From: Capitulum mitella
Taxonomy: Eukaryota; Arthropoda; Thecostraca; Pollicipedomorpha; Pollicipedidae
Length of the DNA stretch: 64,000 nucleotides
NCBI GenBank assembly: GCA_030062745.1
Contig: CP099854.1
Coordinates: 10,504,014 to 10,568,013 of the forward strand
Direction: 5' to 3'
This document shows, piece by piece, positions 22,391-34,357 of the stretch. The translations under genes were made by a program, and so were the position numbers. The number at the start of each line of letters is the position of its first letter. Position 1 is the stretch's first letter. The notes under the pieces were generated by a model. It ran no database searches, was not told the DNA's origin, and saw only the letters and a list, made by a program, of their open reading frames with translations.

Positions 22391-23900
22391 TATAATTTCA
22401 AAGGTCGCTTGGCACTTGGGATGCCGAGAATTTTATGGAATACTTTATGACAACTTCCAGACCTGATTTCACATGTTTACTTTTAGTAGTCTGTGAGATA
22501 CAAACGATTATTCATTTAACCTAGGATGGCCTTTATGACTGTTGACCGCAAGAGAGTTTATTCCAGGGTTGTTCTATAAACTTAGGCGTTTTTAGATCTT
22601 AGGCGTTCTTTGGCGTTTTTTAGATTGCTTGTTTCGTTCTGTGGCACAGCAATTTTCCGGACGAAACAAACACATTTTGCATGCTGCCGGTCTTGGTCTG
22701 ACCTGACCTGACCTGCCCTTGGCTTCCATGTCATTTAAGAATACACCAACATTATTACAGCAAATGGCGTTTGTTTGACACTCGTACTTTTACCAACATA
22801 CGAATGTGTTTAGTTGACCTGATATTACCTTAGATGACCTATATTAGTCCGTTTCGGATAAAAGTTACCAAACATCCACAACGGTGATTTCAAAATGTAT
22901 GCTTGAAGTAACTGTATTGGCGTGCCATTTCCGACAAAAACCAGCTTTGTATTCCAATGACTGTTGACCTGAAATGACCTAAGAAGCAGATTGCTTTTTT
23001 GACTATGGGAAAACGCTTCTGGTCCTTTTTGGACTGTTCGGTGCTCAAGATCACTTAATAGGACCGTCAAATTTGCTTTTATTGCCTTCAAGTTTTCGAC
23101 GTCATAGCTTGGCCTTGTCTGCTTCCTGACCTTAAAATACCAACTCAAAGAGTCGATAAAGCTGCATTCGTTCTTCATACAACATGACGAGCTTTCGACT
23201 GGTGTCACTTTCATCGCCGTGATTCTCTTAGTTCTAGAGATCATGGGGGTTCTCGAAAACATCCCCCCGGGTAAGCGAACTCAGAAACTTAAATTTACGG
23301 TTCATGGGGGTTCTCGAAAACATCCAAACAGACGGCATTGGCCAGTGGTGCTGTGTAACAAGGTTTCTAGGCGCCTCAGAGCTCAGAAACCTCTCTCTGG
23401 GGTAGGCATTGCCAAAAAGTTGGAGGGACTGTCCCCTTATCAGAAGTTGTGGGACATGTCTTCTCTGCCCTTTCCTCGGTTCCGGATCCTACGCATGCAA
23501 GGTGGTAATACAGTACATGTAGTTGTCCGCAACGCAAGAATGGCATGAAAAACGAGATCATGTTCATTCCTGAGCCGAACAAAACTGCCTAATCTTAAAC
23601 GAAGATGGGTATGAGAGCCTAGGCAAGTAAAAATTCACAAAAAGGTCAAAGTTTGTGCTACGATGGTTGACGCTCAACTCCCCCCCCCTTTACAAGCAAA
23701 GGACACCGTGGTGCGTACTGCTATGGCTGTTCCAGCAAAAACTTGCAATTAGAAGGAAAGACTGTAAAATAGATCGCGGATTGTCTTGGGAACCTTTCGG
23801 TTTTGTGGGATTTGGGACTGCAACGCAATGCCCTCTGTGCGATGAATTTTGGATTTGATTGCAATCCTTTTTGGAAGGATTTCAATAGTCTCTGAGTGCA
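22391..23900. other. Intergenic with a dispersed repeat
   Basis: AT-richer. 23110-23270 is the second copy of the repeat at 4735-4890. A short frame at 23219-23548 is not recognised. TGACCT/AGGTCA half-sites recur around 22.7-23.1 kb. Confidence 0.45.
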
Positions 23901-23904
23901 GCCG

Positions 23905-24235
23905 TGTTTGGAAGGGACAGTTGTGTCCAGAGGGAGATCAGCTGTGTCCAGAGGACGGGCCTCTGTGTTCAGAAGACAGGCAGCTGTGTCCAAAAGGGAA
24001 TCAGCGGCATCCAGAGGACAGGCCAATGTGTCCAGAGGACGGGCAGCTGTGTTCAGAGGACGGGCAGCTGTGTTCAGAGGACGGGCAGTTATGTCCAGAG
24101 GACGGACAGCTGTGCCCAGAGGGGGATCAGCTGTGTCCAGAAGATGGGCCAATGTGTCCAGAGGGGGATCAGCTGGGTCCAGAGGACGGGCCTCTGTGTA
24201 CAGAAGACGGGCAGCTGTGTCCAGAGGAGTCTGCT
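23905..24235. repeat. 21-bp minisatellite, open in all three plus frames
   Basis: About 15 units of GGGCAGCTGTG(T/C)(T/C)CAGAGGAC type. In one frame it reads as a seven-residue repeat (EDGQLCS). No homologue or gene context, so I treat it as noncoding. Confidence 0.8.
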
Positions 24236-25544
24236 TTACAGAAGGAAGAGGCGGCTGTTGTGGACGAGCTGCAGGCTGTGCGGGGCTCAGTCCTCAGCGC
24301 CAGGCGGAGAAACTGCTGACGTTCAGGGACGACATCTCTGTTCAGCATGGCATTATCCATGCAGTGTGGACGGCGGTGCTGCGTGAAACGGGCTACGGCT
24401 TCCACGTCTTACACCTGAGGGAAGACACAGGCTCCGGCCCCATGCTGGAAATGGTTCAATGCCACCTCACCTGATGTGAGATATTAATGGCGACCGTAGG
24501 GTGGGAGAAAAGACTAGTATGCCTCCATGCTCTTTCTTTTTTTCTCCTGCATTCGTACATCATTGCAGACGAGCCAGTGGTGGAGCTTTTCCTTTGGAGG
24601 TGTCGAGAAGCGGGAAGATGGCTTACCATGTGAAAGGGCACATCTATGATTTCTGTAGGGATCCGGCTCTGCTCTGCCCTGACCACCGCGAGACAAAAAC
24701 TCACCGGTTCCGTGCTATCCCATTTTTAAGCCCCGACAATTTGCATTTATTTTTGCCCGTTCTCCCCCCCAAAATGCTATTTTTCTAAGAAATCAGAATC
24801 ATTACACTGGCATTCGGAGTCCAATCAGGATCAGTACAGTGACAATAGGCGTCGAAATCGACTTACGAGATTTTGCATTGGGCGTCAGTCTAATGATAAG
24901 CTGGGACATTTCAACGCGCTGGAAAATGTCTCTGTTTCCATGTTTCGAAAGTGTTTTTACTTCATCAAATGTCTAATAGAGGAACATGGCGAAAATGTTA
25001 TAAAAACTTAGCATCGTGCATTGCAATCGAATTTACGGGTCAGAATCTGAATGGTCCTGAAAAATCAAACAGGCTTCGAAAAGCGAAATAAAGATTCAGT
25101 CTAGAAAAGTCAGACCAGAACGAACAGTCAATTTTGTGACGTCCATATCGGTCTGACTGGCGCGTGCCCCAGATACCAAGCCAGTGAATCAAACGCCATC
25201 GTGCTGTCAACCGGTGGAAGTCGGGCTGGACTAGGATTGGGCTTGGGGTAGGTGCATGGGTTGGATTTCTGCTTCAGTCTGGTAATTTCCGTTCTGGACA
25301 AAGGCAGTTAACCAGTAGCGGGTTGGTTTGTTGTGCAGTCGCATGGTATGAGAAGAATCATGCAGGACGGTGCGACTTTTTTGCGATTATTTTTTGCGAT
25401 TGGCATGCTGCGCGGATGTTTCTGCCTGCGGATTACAATCCTCACTAATCACTGCGTGCTCCGGATGTAGACTGCATGTCCGGAAACCCATTTGCCGCGA
25501 CGGAATGGAAAATACCGACTGGATTCCGGAGCACAGCCGTCAGC
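24236..25544. other. Intergenic, nothing recognised
   Basis: Short unremarkable frames and AT-rich sequence. Confidence 0.4.
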
Positions 25545-25880
25545 GCCGGTCACTGATCGCTGAGGGATGCCGGCCACTGACGGCTGAGGGATACCAACAA
25601 TTGATGGCTGAGGGATGCCGGCCACCAATGGCTGAGGGATGTCGATCACTGACGGCTGAGGGATGCCAACCACTGACGGCTGAGGGATGTCGGCCACTGA
25701 TGGCTGAGGGATGCCGGTTACCAATGGCTGAGGGATGCCAGTCACCAATGGCTGAGGGATGCCGGTCACCAATGGCTGAGGGATGCCAACCACTGACGGC
25801 TGAGAGATGCCAGCCACTGATGGCTGGGGGATGCCGGCCACTGATGGCTGGGGGATGCCGGCCACTGATGGCTGAGAGAG
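25545..25880. repeat. 24-bp minisatellite
   Basis: About 14 units of GGCTGAGGGATGCCGGCCAC type plus four bases. Eight-residue repeats (AEGCRPLM) stay open on both strands. The frame 25370-25999 is mostly this array. Confidence 0.85.
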
Positions 25881-26255
25881 AGAACGCAGAGTACAGGTTA
25901 CAGAGTACAAGCAGAGAGAGAACACTGAACAAGCCCCCCATGAGGGGGTGCGTACTAGCGTTAGCATATCAGACGGTGCTAGGGTTCCGCAACGGATGAG
26001 GCACCATGGCAGGCATAGCTGTAATACTTCGTCAATGGGCTGTAAATCATCGTCAACCAGCCGGAACGGTTTTTTGTCCTATTTTCGGTCACCTTAATTT
26101 GCACCGTAGGGATTTCTTTCCTTACCTCCGTTTTTGTTGTTTTATGCCCACTTTTACCAAGGCATCAGGAAAATTAAATCGAAAGACAGATACATTTCAG
26201 GTATAGCCTGGCTCAGCATTTCGCCATTAATTCAGTAACATCACTCACCTATGTC

Positions 26256-29200
26256 CATAGGTGGGCACTGGTCCGTTACTCCGTTACTCCGTTACTAACG
26301 AAGTTACTTTTTTGAGTAACGGAGTAACGGACCCGTTACTTTTATTTTACTGTAACGGACTGAGTAACGGAAGTTACTTTTGTGGTCCGTTACTCCGTTA
26401 CTTTTTGGTCCGTTACTCCGTTACTCCGTTACTTTTTCAACTCCTTCCAGACACCGCCCAGCTTTATTTGCATCGGCACACGCCATTGGCTACCTGAATA
26501 GCCAACACCCAATAGCGTGCGGCGATACAAGCTTGGCTGGGCGCGCACTCAGCTGACAATCACGCAGTAGACTTGTTGACAATATTCGTCAGCTGATAAA
26601 CGTTGACGGCAAGCTGGTGGCAATGGTTCAGTATAAAGGCCAGCTGACTTTGGTCTCTTTTGGGACAAAAGTATTGAATTATGCGTAAGTTTGATATGAC
26701 TTAAGATTATAAATTAACCAGTCGTCAATTTTCAGGCTAAAAGATATCAAAGTTATTGTCATTTATACTGGAACAGCCAGCTGACGGCAGTTTTCAATGT
26801 TGTCTCAAGTTAGTCACGGATTGCTTACCACCGCCACACGGTTCCCCGCCAAGATCACTCAAGGCTGTTGAGCACATGATTACTGCCTCCATGGCCTTGG
26901 ATCTGTGATGTCCATGGGGCGATGGAGTGGTGATTGATTCTTGACTGGCCTGAAATTTTAACTACCTGGCACTAAAATGTCCCATCAAGGCGTCTTTACG
27001 TTGTCACTGGAGGTCGAAAACCTTGACTCCGAGTCCGACGGTGTCTCAGCTTCGGAGGCAGAGGACGAGCCCGGTCTGGGTCACCCATGGCCACATCTAG
27101 AAACGTACTTTGAGTTTAAGGAGGAGGGGGAAAACGTCATTTTTACGTATGTCCTGTGCCGATCGAAAGAGGTTATAATCAAGGGTCACAAGAGTAGCCT
27201 TTCAAAGCTAAAGGCACATATCAAGAGGAAGCATTATTTACGGTATTTCCAGGTGAGAACAGAATGTGCACAATAAGCTGTCAGTAATGAAGCATAATTA
27301 TGAAGCTTGTCGACTATTGCTTGGACTATTTGCCTTAACCATATTCTCTGCAGGCAGTGAGATTCACATTACCCTGGGGGGGGGGGGCAGATCTGCGGTA
27401 ATCTACCTTTCGGCCGACGCTTACGCGTAATTTTTGGAGACGCGGAAGTGGCAACACAAGTTGTGTGAACAATTTAGCTCATTCAGGTATTTTTCTAAGC
27501 ACTGGCCCTTACTGGATGTGTAAACTGACTTGGTTAGGTAACCCCTGAATTTTGATTCAGTTGACACATGTTTGCCTTCAGCCGATACGAGCTAACCAAA
27601 CCAAAAAACAGGCAAATTGAACCTAATAAAAAATTAGTTTTACATGCCCATCTAGGGCAATCCCCGCAACCATACAGTAGGTCTTAGGTTAGGTTAAATC
27701 ATTTTTAACTTGGAGGACAGGCTACATTGTCCATGCGATTCGAGTTACCACTCCTGCGTTCCCGAAAAAAATATCAACTGGCCGAAACACCTTTTGGCTG
27801 ACACATTATTTTTGGTAGACGCAGAAGTGAGGACCCAAACTCAAACATGATATGAGCCGTTGCCACTTTTGCACCTTCGAAAAATATGCATTGGCCGAAA
27901 GGTGAAGATTACCAATTCTGCCCCTCCCCTCCCCGCCCTTCCAGAGATCTCGAGATGCATTCGTCCAATGTTGATGGGATGAATGCCATTTAATATGTTT
28001 CAACGAGATCTCCAATTCCGGACCCCAAAAATTCAAAAATTGCCAAAATAGGGCGTGGGGGCAAACAAACTCCAAAATTTGGGGATTTTTGAAAGGTCAC
28101 TGCGGCCGTGTTTACCAACCAATTTTCATGGGAATAACACGGTTCAGCTTGGAATGTCCAAGTCTTTTATATACCGAAAGCTGAAATTTAAAATAGAAAA
28201 CCATAGGCAGTTCCAGGGAGGGAAAGAAGGGTGATTTTTGAAATAAGAAATTTCCTTTGTTTTAGTTTGTTTTGGGTGATATAAACATCAGATGTACAAC
28301 TAGCAAGCCAGTTTAAGTTTATATGTAGCGCAGAGGTGGATTCAGGTAAACAAAATTGGGAGGGCACCATAAGCACAATAGTGTGCTCCCCCATTTTTTC
28401 AGTACCTGGGTGTGCGTTCGCCTGAAAATGTGTGTGCATACGCATTGTTTAGGATGCGTATGACTACATAAATGAGTCAGTGGTCTTTATTTCTACTCAG
28501 AATGCCACGATAGTGAACCGCACAACTTTGCAGCTTCACGCACAGCACATTACCGCCGAAAACGGGGGCTTGGAACCGCCTCTGCGGGACCGATTTTTTT
28601 TTAAATGTTGACAAAACACGTGTGTATCAATTCCATGAAATGCCAGAAAATCTTGTGGCGCTGCGGCAAACAGTGTGGGACAAGCAAAAAGACACGGTTA
28701 GCAAAATCTGCCCCCCCCCACAGGGAATAGGGTTAAATGAAATGTTTTTAACCCGTCTCCGGCCGGGCTCAGAATGCCCTTTGCCCGGCCGGAGGGGGAG
28801 CGCGGATTTCCGCACCTCCCAGGATCTCGGCTCCCATATATCGCACGGAAAAAAGGAAAACACCGGCAGAAAGGTTTTGTCAAACCGAGACGAAAACATT
28901 CAAGAGTTTTGACCTCAGATCAATTTTGAGGCTACCAGACGCCATGAAAGGTCAAAACACGTCCTTGGAATTAGGTAAATAGACACAATACCCTGTCCCT
29001 GAAAAGCTGAACTTAAGCGACATATACTGAACCGTAAGACAATAGCGAATTCATTGATATCAATTTTGGCCTTTCACAGTGGTCAGGTCAGGTCACGTCA
29101 TCGTTCCAAAATGTTCCACTTGTGAACGGCTAACATCCTCTGTTGCATCTTACTTATGACCATGTTTTTATAGCTAATTTGTCTTTTCAAGGGTGCTGAA

Positions 29201-29929
29201 GAGGTACTAAAGCACCTTTTCTTAGTCTTTTATTTCACAATAATAAAATCCATATCAGTCATGTTTTTTTATTGCTTCGTCGTTTGGTATTAAAAAAACG
29301 TCAGGGGTATCAGGAATCTTACCTCCACGCACGCGCTCGTACACAAACTAATACACACACATAATTTCAAAACAAAACAAGAAGTTCGCGAGACCGAAAC
29401 GAGCTCTGAACGGAGACCATTATGTTCAGGGCGGATACTTCGAGAGGCATTGTTGATCAAACCCAGTCGATAGATGTTCGCTGTTTGTCGCATTTTGCAT
29501 GCGTCCGCTCCAGCGCCGGTTGTTCCCGCTCCGTCGGCGCCGCGGGCACTGAAAAGGAATTCGTTGGTTTGACCATTGTGGCTAACACAGTGGTAGAATA
29601 CCCGCCGCGGCTGTTGTCCCGGCGCCGCCGACTCTACAACGGCTGGTGAGGGCAGTGGGCAGCTAGCGGAGTGTTTTGGGTAAGCGCTTTTTGTTTCTTC
29701 CCTTTGTATATGGAATGCGTTTTACAACCACAAAGCGGCATAAAAGACTTAAAACCCGCGTTCGCTTGGTTTTCACTGCATTTAAAAAAGTAACGGAATA
29801 ACGGAGTAACGGTAACTTCCGTTACTTTTTAAAGCATAGTAACGGAGTAACGAGTAAAGGACTGGCTTTTCTGAGTAACGGAGTAACGAGTAACGAAGTT
29901 AAATTTTTTAGTAACGATGCCCACCTATG
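26256..29929 (+). mobile_element. Young hAT (Tol2-like) transposon, non-autonomous
   Basis: 3674 bp. Perfect 12-bp TIRs CATAGGTGGGCA / TGCCCACCTATG and perfect 8-bp target duplication CCTATGTC at 26248-26255 and 29930-29937. Subterminal blocks at both ends are packed with GTTACTCC / GGAGTAAC repeats (26270-26440 and 29790-29910), as in Tol2/Ac-type hATs. Inside is only the N-terminal BED-finger exon of the transposase; no catalytic (RNase H-like) region is recognisable between 27.3 and 29.8 kb. A piggyBac-like left end (TTAACCCGTCTCC) occurs at 28748. Confidence 0.9.
26977..27276 (+). pseudogene. hAT transposase N-terminal BED-finger exon
   Basis: Frame of 99 residues from ATG 26977. HPWPHLETYFEF followed by a BED-type finger aligns with the Tol2 transposase start (HPWPYLREFFSL). 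Zinc ligands C61, H81 and H86 are present, but the first Cys position is Tyr58 (Tol2 has KCVLC, here TYVLC). A good splice donor follows CAG at 27252 (GTGAGA), so this was exon 1; the catalytic exons are missing. Confidence 0.8.
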
Positions 29930-29937
29930 CCTATGTC

Positions 29938-31309
29938 ACATATTTGCAGACGTGTCCCTGGCTCGCGGCGCCTTTTAAGCTCAGTTCGTGATATGAGTCA
30001 TTTGCAGGAAGGTGACCATTATCTCCACTTGGCTGTTACGTTACTTGCACGTTACGCAATTTCGGAACGTTCCCGTATCATTTTGTAGCGCACATTTCAA
30101 TACAGCCCGGGAACAATGGCCTGTTTACTTTGGAGGAGTCTACGGAATAAGCGAGCTGACACTGCACGCATACACCTACAACCACACGCAGTTCATGCAC
30201 TGAAATGACAATGATCAATTTGTCTGACGCGGCAAAATCATTATCAAAAAGCGCGCTGCCAATGTGATATGGTAGACGTGTGAGACTTGCTTCATAGGTC
30301 TCATTCAAGGCCCAACGGCCTTCGAATGAGAGCTAGTGCTGTTCGCCAAAGAAACATACCTCAGTGTTCTTAAAATAATGAATAGATAGAATCGGTGTTG
30401 TTGTGTACCCCACGTACTCCACGGTGGCGCCTCCCATGCTGGGGGCGGACCCATTTGGGCTGCAAACTATGGGGGCGGTCGACGCCGGAATCAAGCCCAA
30501 TGGGTGGGCCACCTTGGGTCCGAACGACGCGATCCATCGGCTGGCAAGTCGGAAAACCCTGCAAACCGGCACTCAGTCGAGCAATGCGTTGCAGCTGTTT
30601 AGCGTCGAGCGAAAGCGGTATGTTTCGGAATGTAAATCAGAGAAGACCGGACGACTCAGCCGCGAGCGGAGAATCTGTCACGCGGTGAAAAGAGCCGGCT
30701 GGACTGGTCTCTGCTGAAGGGACGGCTTCCGCTGAACGATCCTGCTGACGGAGGACGCAGTCCCAGAACCGAGAGCGAGGTGCCGGGTGGCAGGGCGTAA
30801 GGCTACGGCGAAGCCCGCGCAGTGCTGGCCTCATCCTCATGGGATCTGCACGACTGGTGCCTGGCGGGACGCTGCGCTTCACTTGACGCCGGTAAGTAAG
30901 CGCCGGCCGTGGTCGCTGTGTTACCGTCACGGCAGATGATGAGGTGGACACGGTGCTGTAACTGGTCTTCCCCAGTGTTGGAAGCCGATGAGCCGACGCC
31001 TGTGTCTGTCGCTGGCGTCCATCCGATCCCCGGCAAAGCATCGGGTGGGCGCCCTAAAATAGGTTAATGCCGACGACCCCGCTCATGTGCTGCCTAAATA
31101 CAGACGACTGAGAACCACCGTCGTGTGCGGACACATCATGAAGGGCTCTTCCACATTGGATCTGAATCACTGACGCAGTACCTTCCGCTCCTGGCAGCAT
31201 CACGTTGAACACTGCACATGATATCAGTCAAACCAAATGATATATGTGTTCATCATCCACCACTCTATCATTTTTTGATGAGTGGCAGGATAGTTAGTGA
31301 CAAGGTGTT
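29938..31309. other. Intergenic, no gene recognised
   Basis: 30390-30720 keeps frames open on both strands (for example PPMLGADPFGLQTMGAVDAG on plus) but I cannot identify a family. 30.7-31.05 kb is GC-rich. Confidence 0.35.
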
Positions 31310-31445
31310 AGAATTTTTTTGGTGCTTGTCCGGCTCAGGATCGGTAAAATAACAGCTATGTCTGGATTCGAACCCAAACCTTTCCATCATGATGAACAAT
31401 ACACTGACACTGCGACGAACAATACACTGACAGTGCGACCAACAT
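31310..31445 (-). mobile_element. Possible tRNA-derived SINE head
   Basis: On the minus strand a B-box-like GGGTTCGAATCC (about 31370) follows an A-box-like AGTGTCAGTGTATTG, and the segment ends in a T/A-run near 31315, as in tRNA-SINEs. The T-stem pairs poorly, so it is not a functional tRNA. Confidence 0.4.
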
Positions 31446-33355
31446 CAAGCTCCGTCCTCTGTCCCGCCTGACAGCACTGATGGTTCTTTCTACGACTGTC
31501 TGTTTCAGTGTCGTCTCCAGCGACACGGATGTGGAAGGAACAGTCCCCCCCCCTCATCATGACCCCTGGAGAGGGGCCGCCAGCCGCAAGTCAGACCAGC
31601 TGACGACCGGCTCCGTCCCTGACACGGCGTACTGGTTCCGGTCACAGACCGGTCTGAGAGGGTCCGCCCGGCCGCCCGCGGCAGCTAGAGTATTGTCGAA
31701 ACCGGCCCCTTCTGAATATGCTCCGGCCGCCGCGGCACAGTTGGCGAGCCGCCATTGGACCGGCCGTCCGGCCTCCGACCAATCAGGACGGCGACTTCAG
31801 CAGAATAGCCTGACCCGAACACCACGTGACCTGGAGAACAGCCTGACCCCGGCACCACGTGACCTGGAGATCCTGGCGACAAGCGTGAGCGGCTGAGCCT
31901 CAGTTAGGTCCGTCGCAGCAGCAGATGCCGTGTGGTTAAGGCCGAATCAGTACGCAGGCGATCTAGCTCGAGATCCGTGCAGAATTGAAGTTGCTCGATC
32001 TGGTCGGGCCGCATTGTGAATCGGCGCTGGAACCGGTAACGGCTGACCGCGGCGACGTCCTCTACGATTTGGAATTTCGCCATTGCGCCTGTGACGTTGC
32101 ACGCAAGGAATTATCCTGAATTTGTATGATATTGCCCTCCCTCCATTTCTCCTGAGTTTCGAAATCCTTGGTGTGGAGAAAGCATAACCCGAATAACTCA
32201 CAACAATAAAGACAATAACCGACGTTTGTGGTTTCTTCTCCAGGACCAGTGCAACGTTAATGCAACTGCAATCCGCCTCTCAGGCGGCCAACCCGCGAAA
32301 AAAAAATCAAGCAGCAATTCCGTGGTAGTTGTTTCCTGGCTCGGCTGGCTGCTGTATCGTGATCTGCAGCCTGGGGCTTTCAAGAGCCGTCACTCCCCCG
32401 CAGCAGACCATTTCCGGGTGACATCACGTCACAGGGTCGTGACGTCATGACTCCCGCACGCGCAGTGCTGCTCGGTCGCCGCCTTAGCCGCCTTCCCTCA
32501 GTCCCAGTCTCAAATCAATCAGAGCCGGAGCCATGCACATGAGTATATGTATTCGTTCACTATCGGCATTGAAACACTGTGATGCCGCTGGCCGGCCGGG
32601 CGGCCCACTGTGACGTCACTGGGGGGCCGGGATGCGTCCCCAGCTAAAGGGCGCCAGTGTTCCCTGTGGCCGCTGTCAGGCAGACCTCGTTCGCCCGTCT
32701 GATAGAAGTACGCGTCCGCGCGCTGTCGAATTACCTGACGCTGCGTAGTCCAGGAGTCAATAAAAGTCATGTGCACATCGCTGTTAGTGCGCGTGAATAA
32801 TGTGAAGAAACAGAGTTTGTTGGCTTCCCATGCCAAGACATCTCGCGGAAAACTCCAGTTACGTGGAAGCCAACGAATCGCACGGAACCTTCCCACAAAG
32901 CAGGCGTGTTGTTCCATGATGCGCAGTAAAAGCGTCAGTCACTGGTAATCGCAGCGTTGCGAACGCTTGCACACGTTGCGTTCAAGAGGTTCAGTGGAGT
33001 TGAGTTCAGTGCGGCCACAGTAAAGCGCGGCGAGCCCCAGCCCCCTGATGACGTCACAATGGCCGCACGGCCGCCGCACGCGGTCGGACCACTACCAGAG
33101 GTCACTAGCTGCCTACCACGGTGGTGAGAGTTGGCCGAGCGGGCGGGCGGGCCGGCCGCCGTCGGCGCCTGGCCCGGGTCGGTCGGGGGCAGACCCGAGC
33201 AGGTCCCGCCCCCCGGCGACCCCGGCCGGCCGCAGATGGCGCCACCGGCCCGCGGGGTCCGCAGTGGTCCACAGAAACCGGCCGCGACAGCCACAGACGA
33301 CGGCCGACCAACTTCAGTTAAAGCTACGTAACACACAGACGGCGGCGCGCGCCCG
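31446..33355. other. GC-rich intergenic DNA
   Basis: 31480-31900 has an open frame (138 codons) of low-complexity composition and a 30-bp duplication with CACCACGTGACCTGGAGA-type units at 31815-31870. No domain recognised. TGACGTCA occurs at 32440, 32611 and 33049. Confidence 0.4.
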
Positions 33356-33359
33356 CCGG

Positions 33360-33506
33360 CCAATCAGCGACGCCGCTGCGCCGGCGCAGGCCAATCAGCG
33401 TGCCGCGCGGTCGAGCGCGCGCTCGCCGGCCAATCAGCAATGCGGCCGCGACGGCACGGACCAATCACGACGCGCCACTCGGTCGGCCGCGCCGAAAATG
33501 GCCAAT
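33360..33506 (+). promoter_or_regulatory. Five-CCAAT cluster in a CpG-rich block
   Basis: CCAAT at 33360, 33391, 33430, 33461 and 33502; three read GGCCAATCAG, the NF-Y consensus, and one GACCAATCAC. Spacing 31/39/31/41 bp suggests duplication of a unit of about 70 bp. It lies 0.6 kb beyond the ZMIZ1 stop, so it would serve an unannotated transcript in either direction. Confidence 0.55.
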
Positions 33507-33509
33507 GCG

Positions 33510-34144
33510 AGAGCCGATCGGGATTTGACCGGACGTGACGCGCACGCCCTTTCTGTTTGACAGATCCTGCCGTCCCGTTTGACACCTCAGCCACTAGGTG
33601 TTGAACATCAATGTTTCGTTCCTCAGACTTCGCTGTCTGGTGTCGAAGGTCAACCGTCTACCATCGCGGGAGGCAGGCATAGAAAAGTGGCTAAGACTGC
33701 ATAGCTCGCTATCTACCCAATCGTTTTGTACATGGCTCAGTGACACCTATTCGCAAACGCACATTTTGATTTCTACACAACATTTAAATAGGTCACACAC
33801 TCGCATCGGTGTTAACAGGTCTCTCTGTACAGGAAAACATACGCTCCGTCGCTGCTTGGAAAAGGAACATGTTGCATACTTTGTATATCACAAGCCAGTG
33901 TTGACAGCGGCGAGGCGGCGGTCCCGTATTGCACATTGGCGGCGGTGAGCCCGGGAGAGTCCATTGGTGCACCGCGGGGGAGGCCGGCGGGAGAGCCCAC
34001 TGGCGCCTCGGAAGGGGAGACACTGCCCGTGCGGAGAACGCATTTTCCCCTGGTAGAGGCCGCCGAATCCCGCTCCTGAGTCCGACCGAGGAGTCAGAGT
34101 CTGAGTCCGAATCCGAGTCGCCGCCGCCAGCCGCCCGCGCCGCT
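33510..34144. other. Region downstream of ZMIZ1 stop
   Basis: Expected to hold the ZMIZ1 3' UTR (minus strand). I saw no reverse-strand AATAAA here. No other gene recognised. Confidence 0.4.
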
Positions 34145-34357
34145 TCACTCGAACAGGCTAAGAATCTCCTCCGCCGTGGCGCCGCCGCCACCGCTGCCGC
34201 CGCTGCCGCCGCCGCCGCCGCTGCCGCCTCCGCCGCCGGCGCCGCCGCCGGTCGCCTGGTGGGCGGAGCCTCCGCTGCTGGGGGGCGTGGCCAGCTCGGG
34301 CGGGTCCAGGAACGACAGCAGGTCCAGCGGGTCCACGCTGCTGTCCGGGTACAGGTG
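34145..34357 (-). CDS. ZMIZ1: ZMIZ1 last exon
   Basis: Starts [22 protein letters not shown] (human LLSYLDPPDL), then a Gly/Ser-rich stretch from a GCC/GCN repeat, ending ILSLFE and TGA. Acceptor CTCCGCAG, phase 0. Confidence 0.93.
   Translation of the reverse strand, partial: HLYPDSSVDPLDLLSFLDPPELATPPSSGGSAHQATGGGAGGGGGSGGGGGSGGSGGGGATAEEILSLFE

Noticed and set aside
23849-24474. Three overlapping plus-strand frames of 156-192 codons
   Set aside because: All three are open because the 21-bp unit has no stop in any frame; composition gives no support for one over another.
25370-25999. 209-codon plus-strand frame as a repeat protein gene
   Set aside because: It is mostly a 24-bp minisatellite that is also open on the minus strand; no conserved flank, start context or homologue.
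31365-31440. tRNA gene on the minus strand
   Set aside because: B-box is good but the T-stem mispairs and no acceptor stem closes; a SINE head is more likely.
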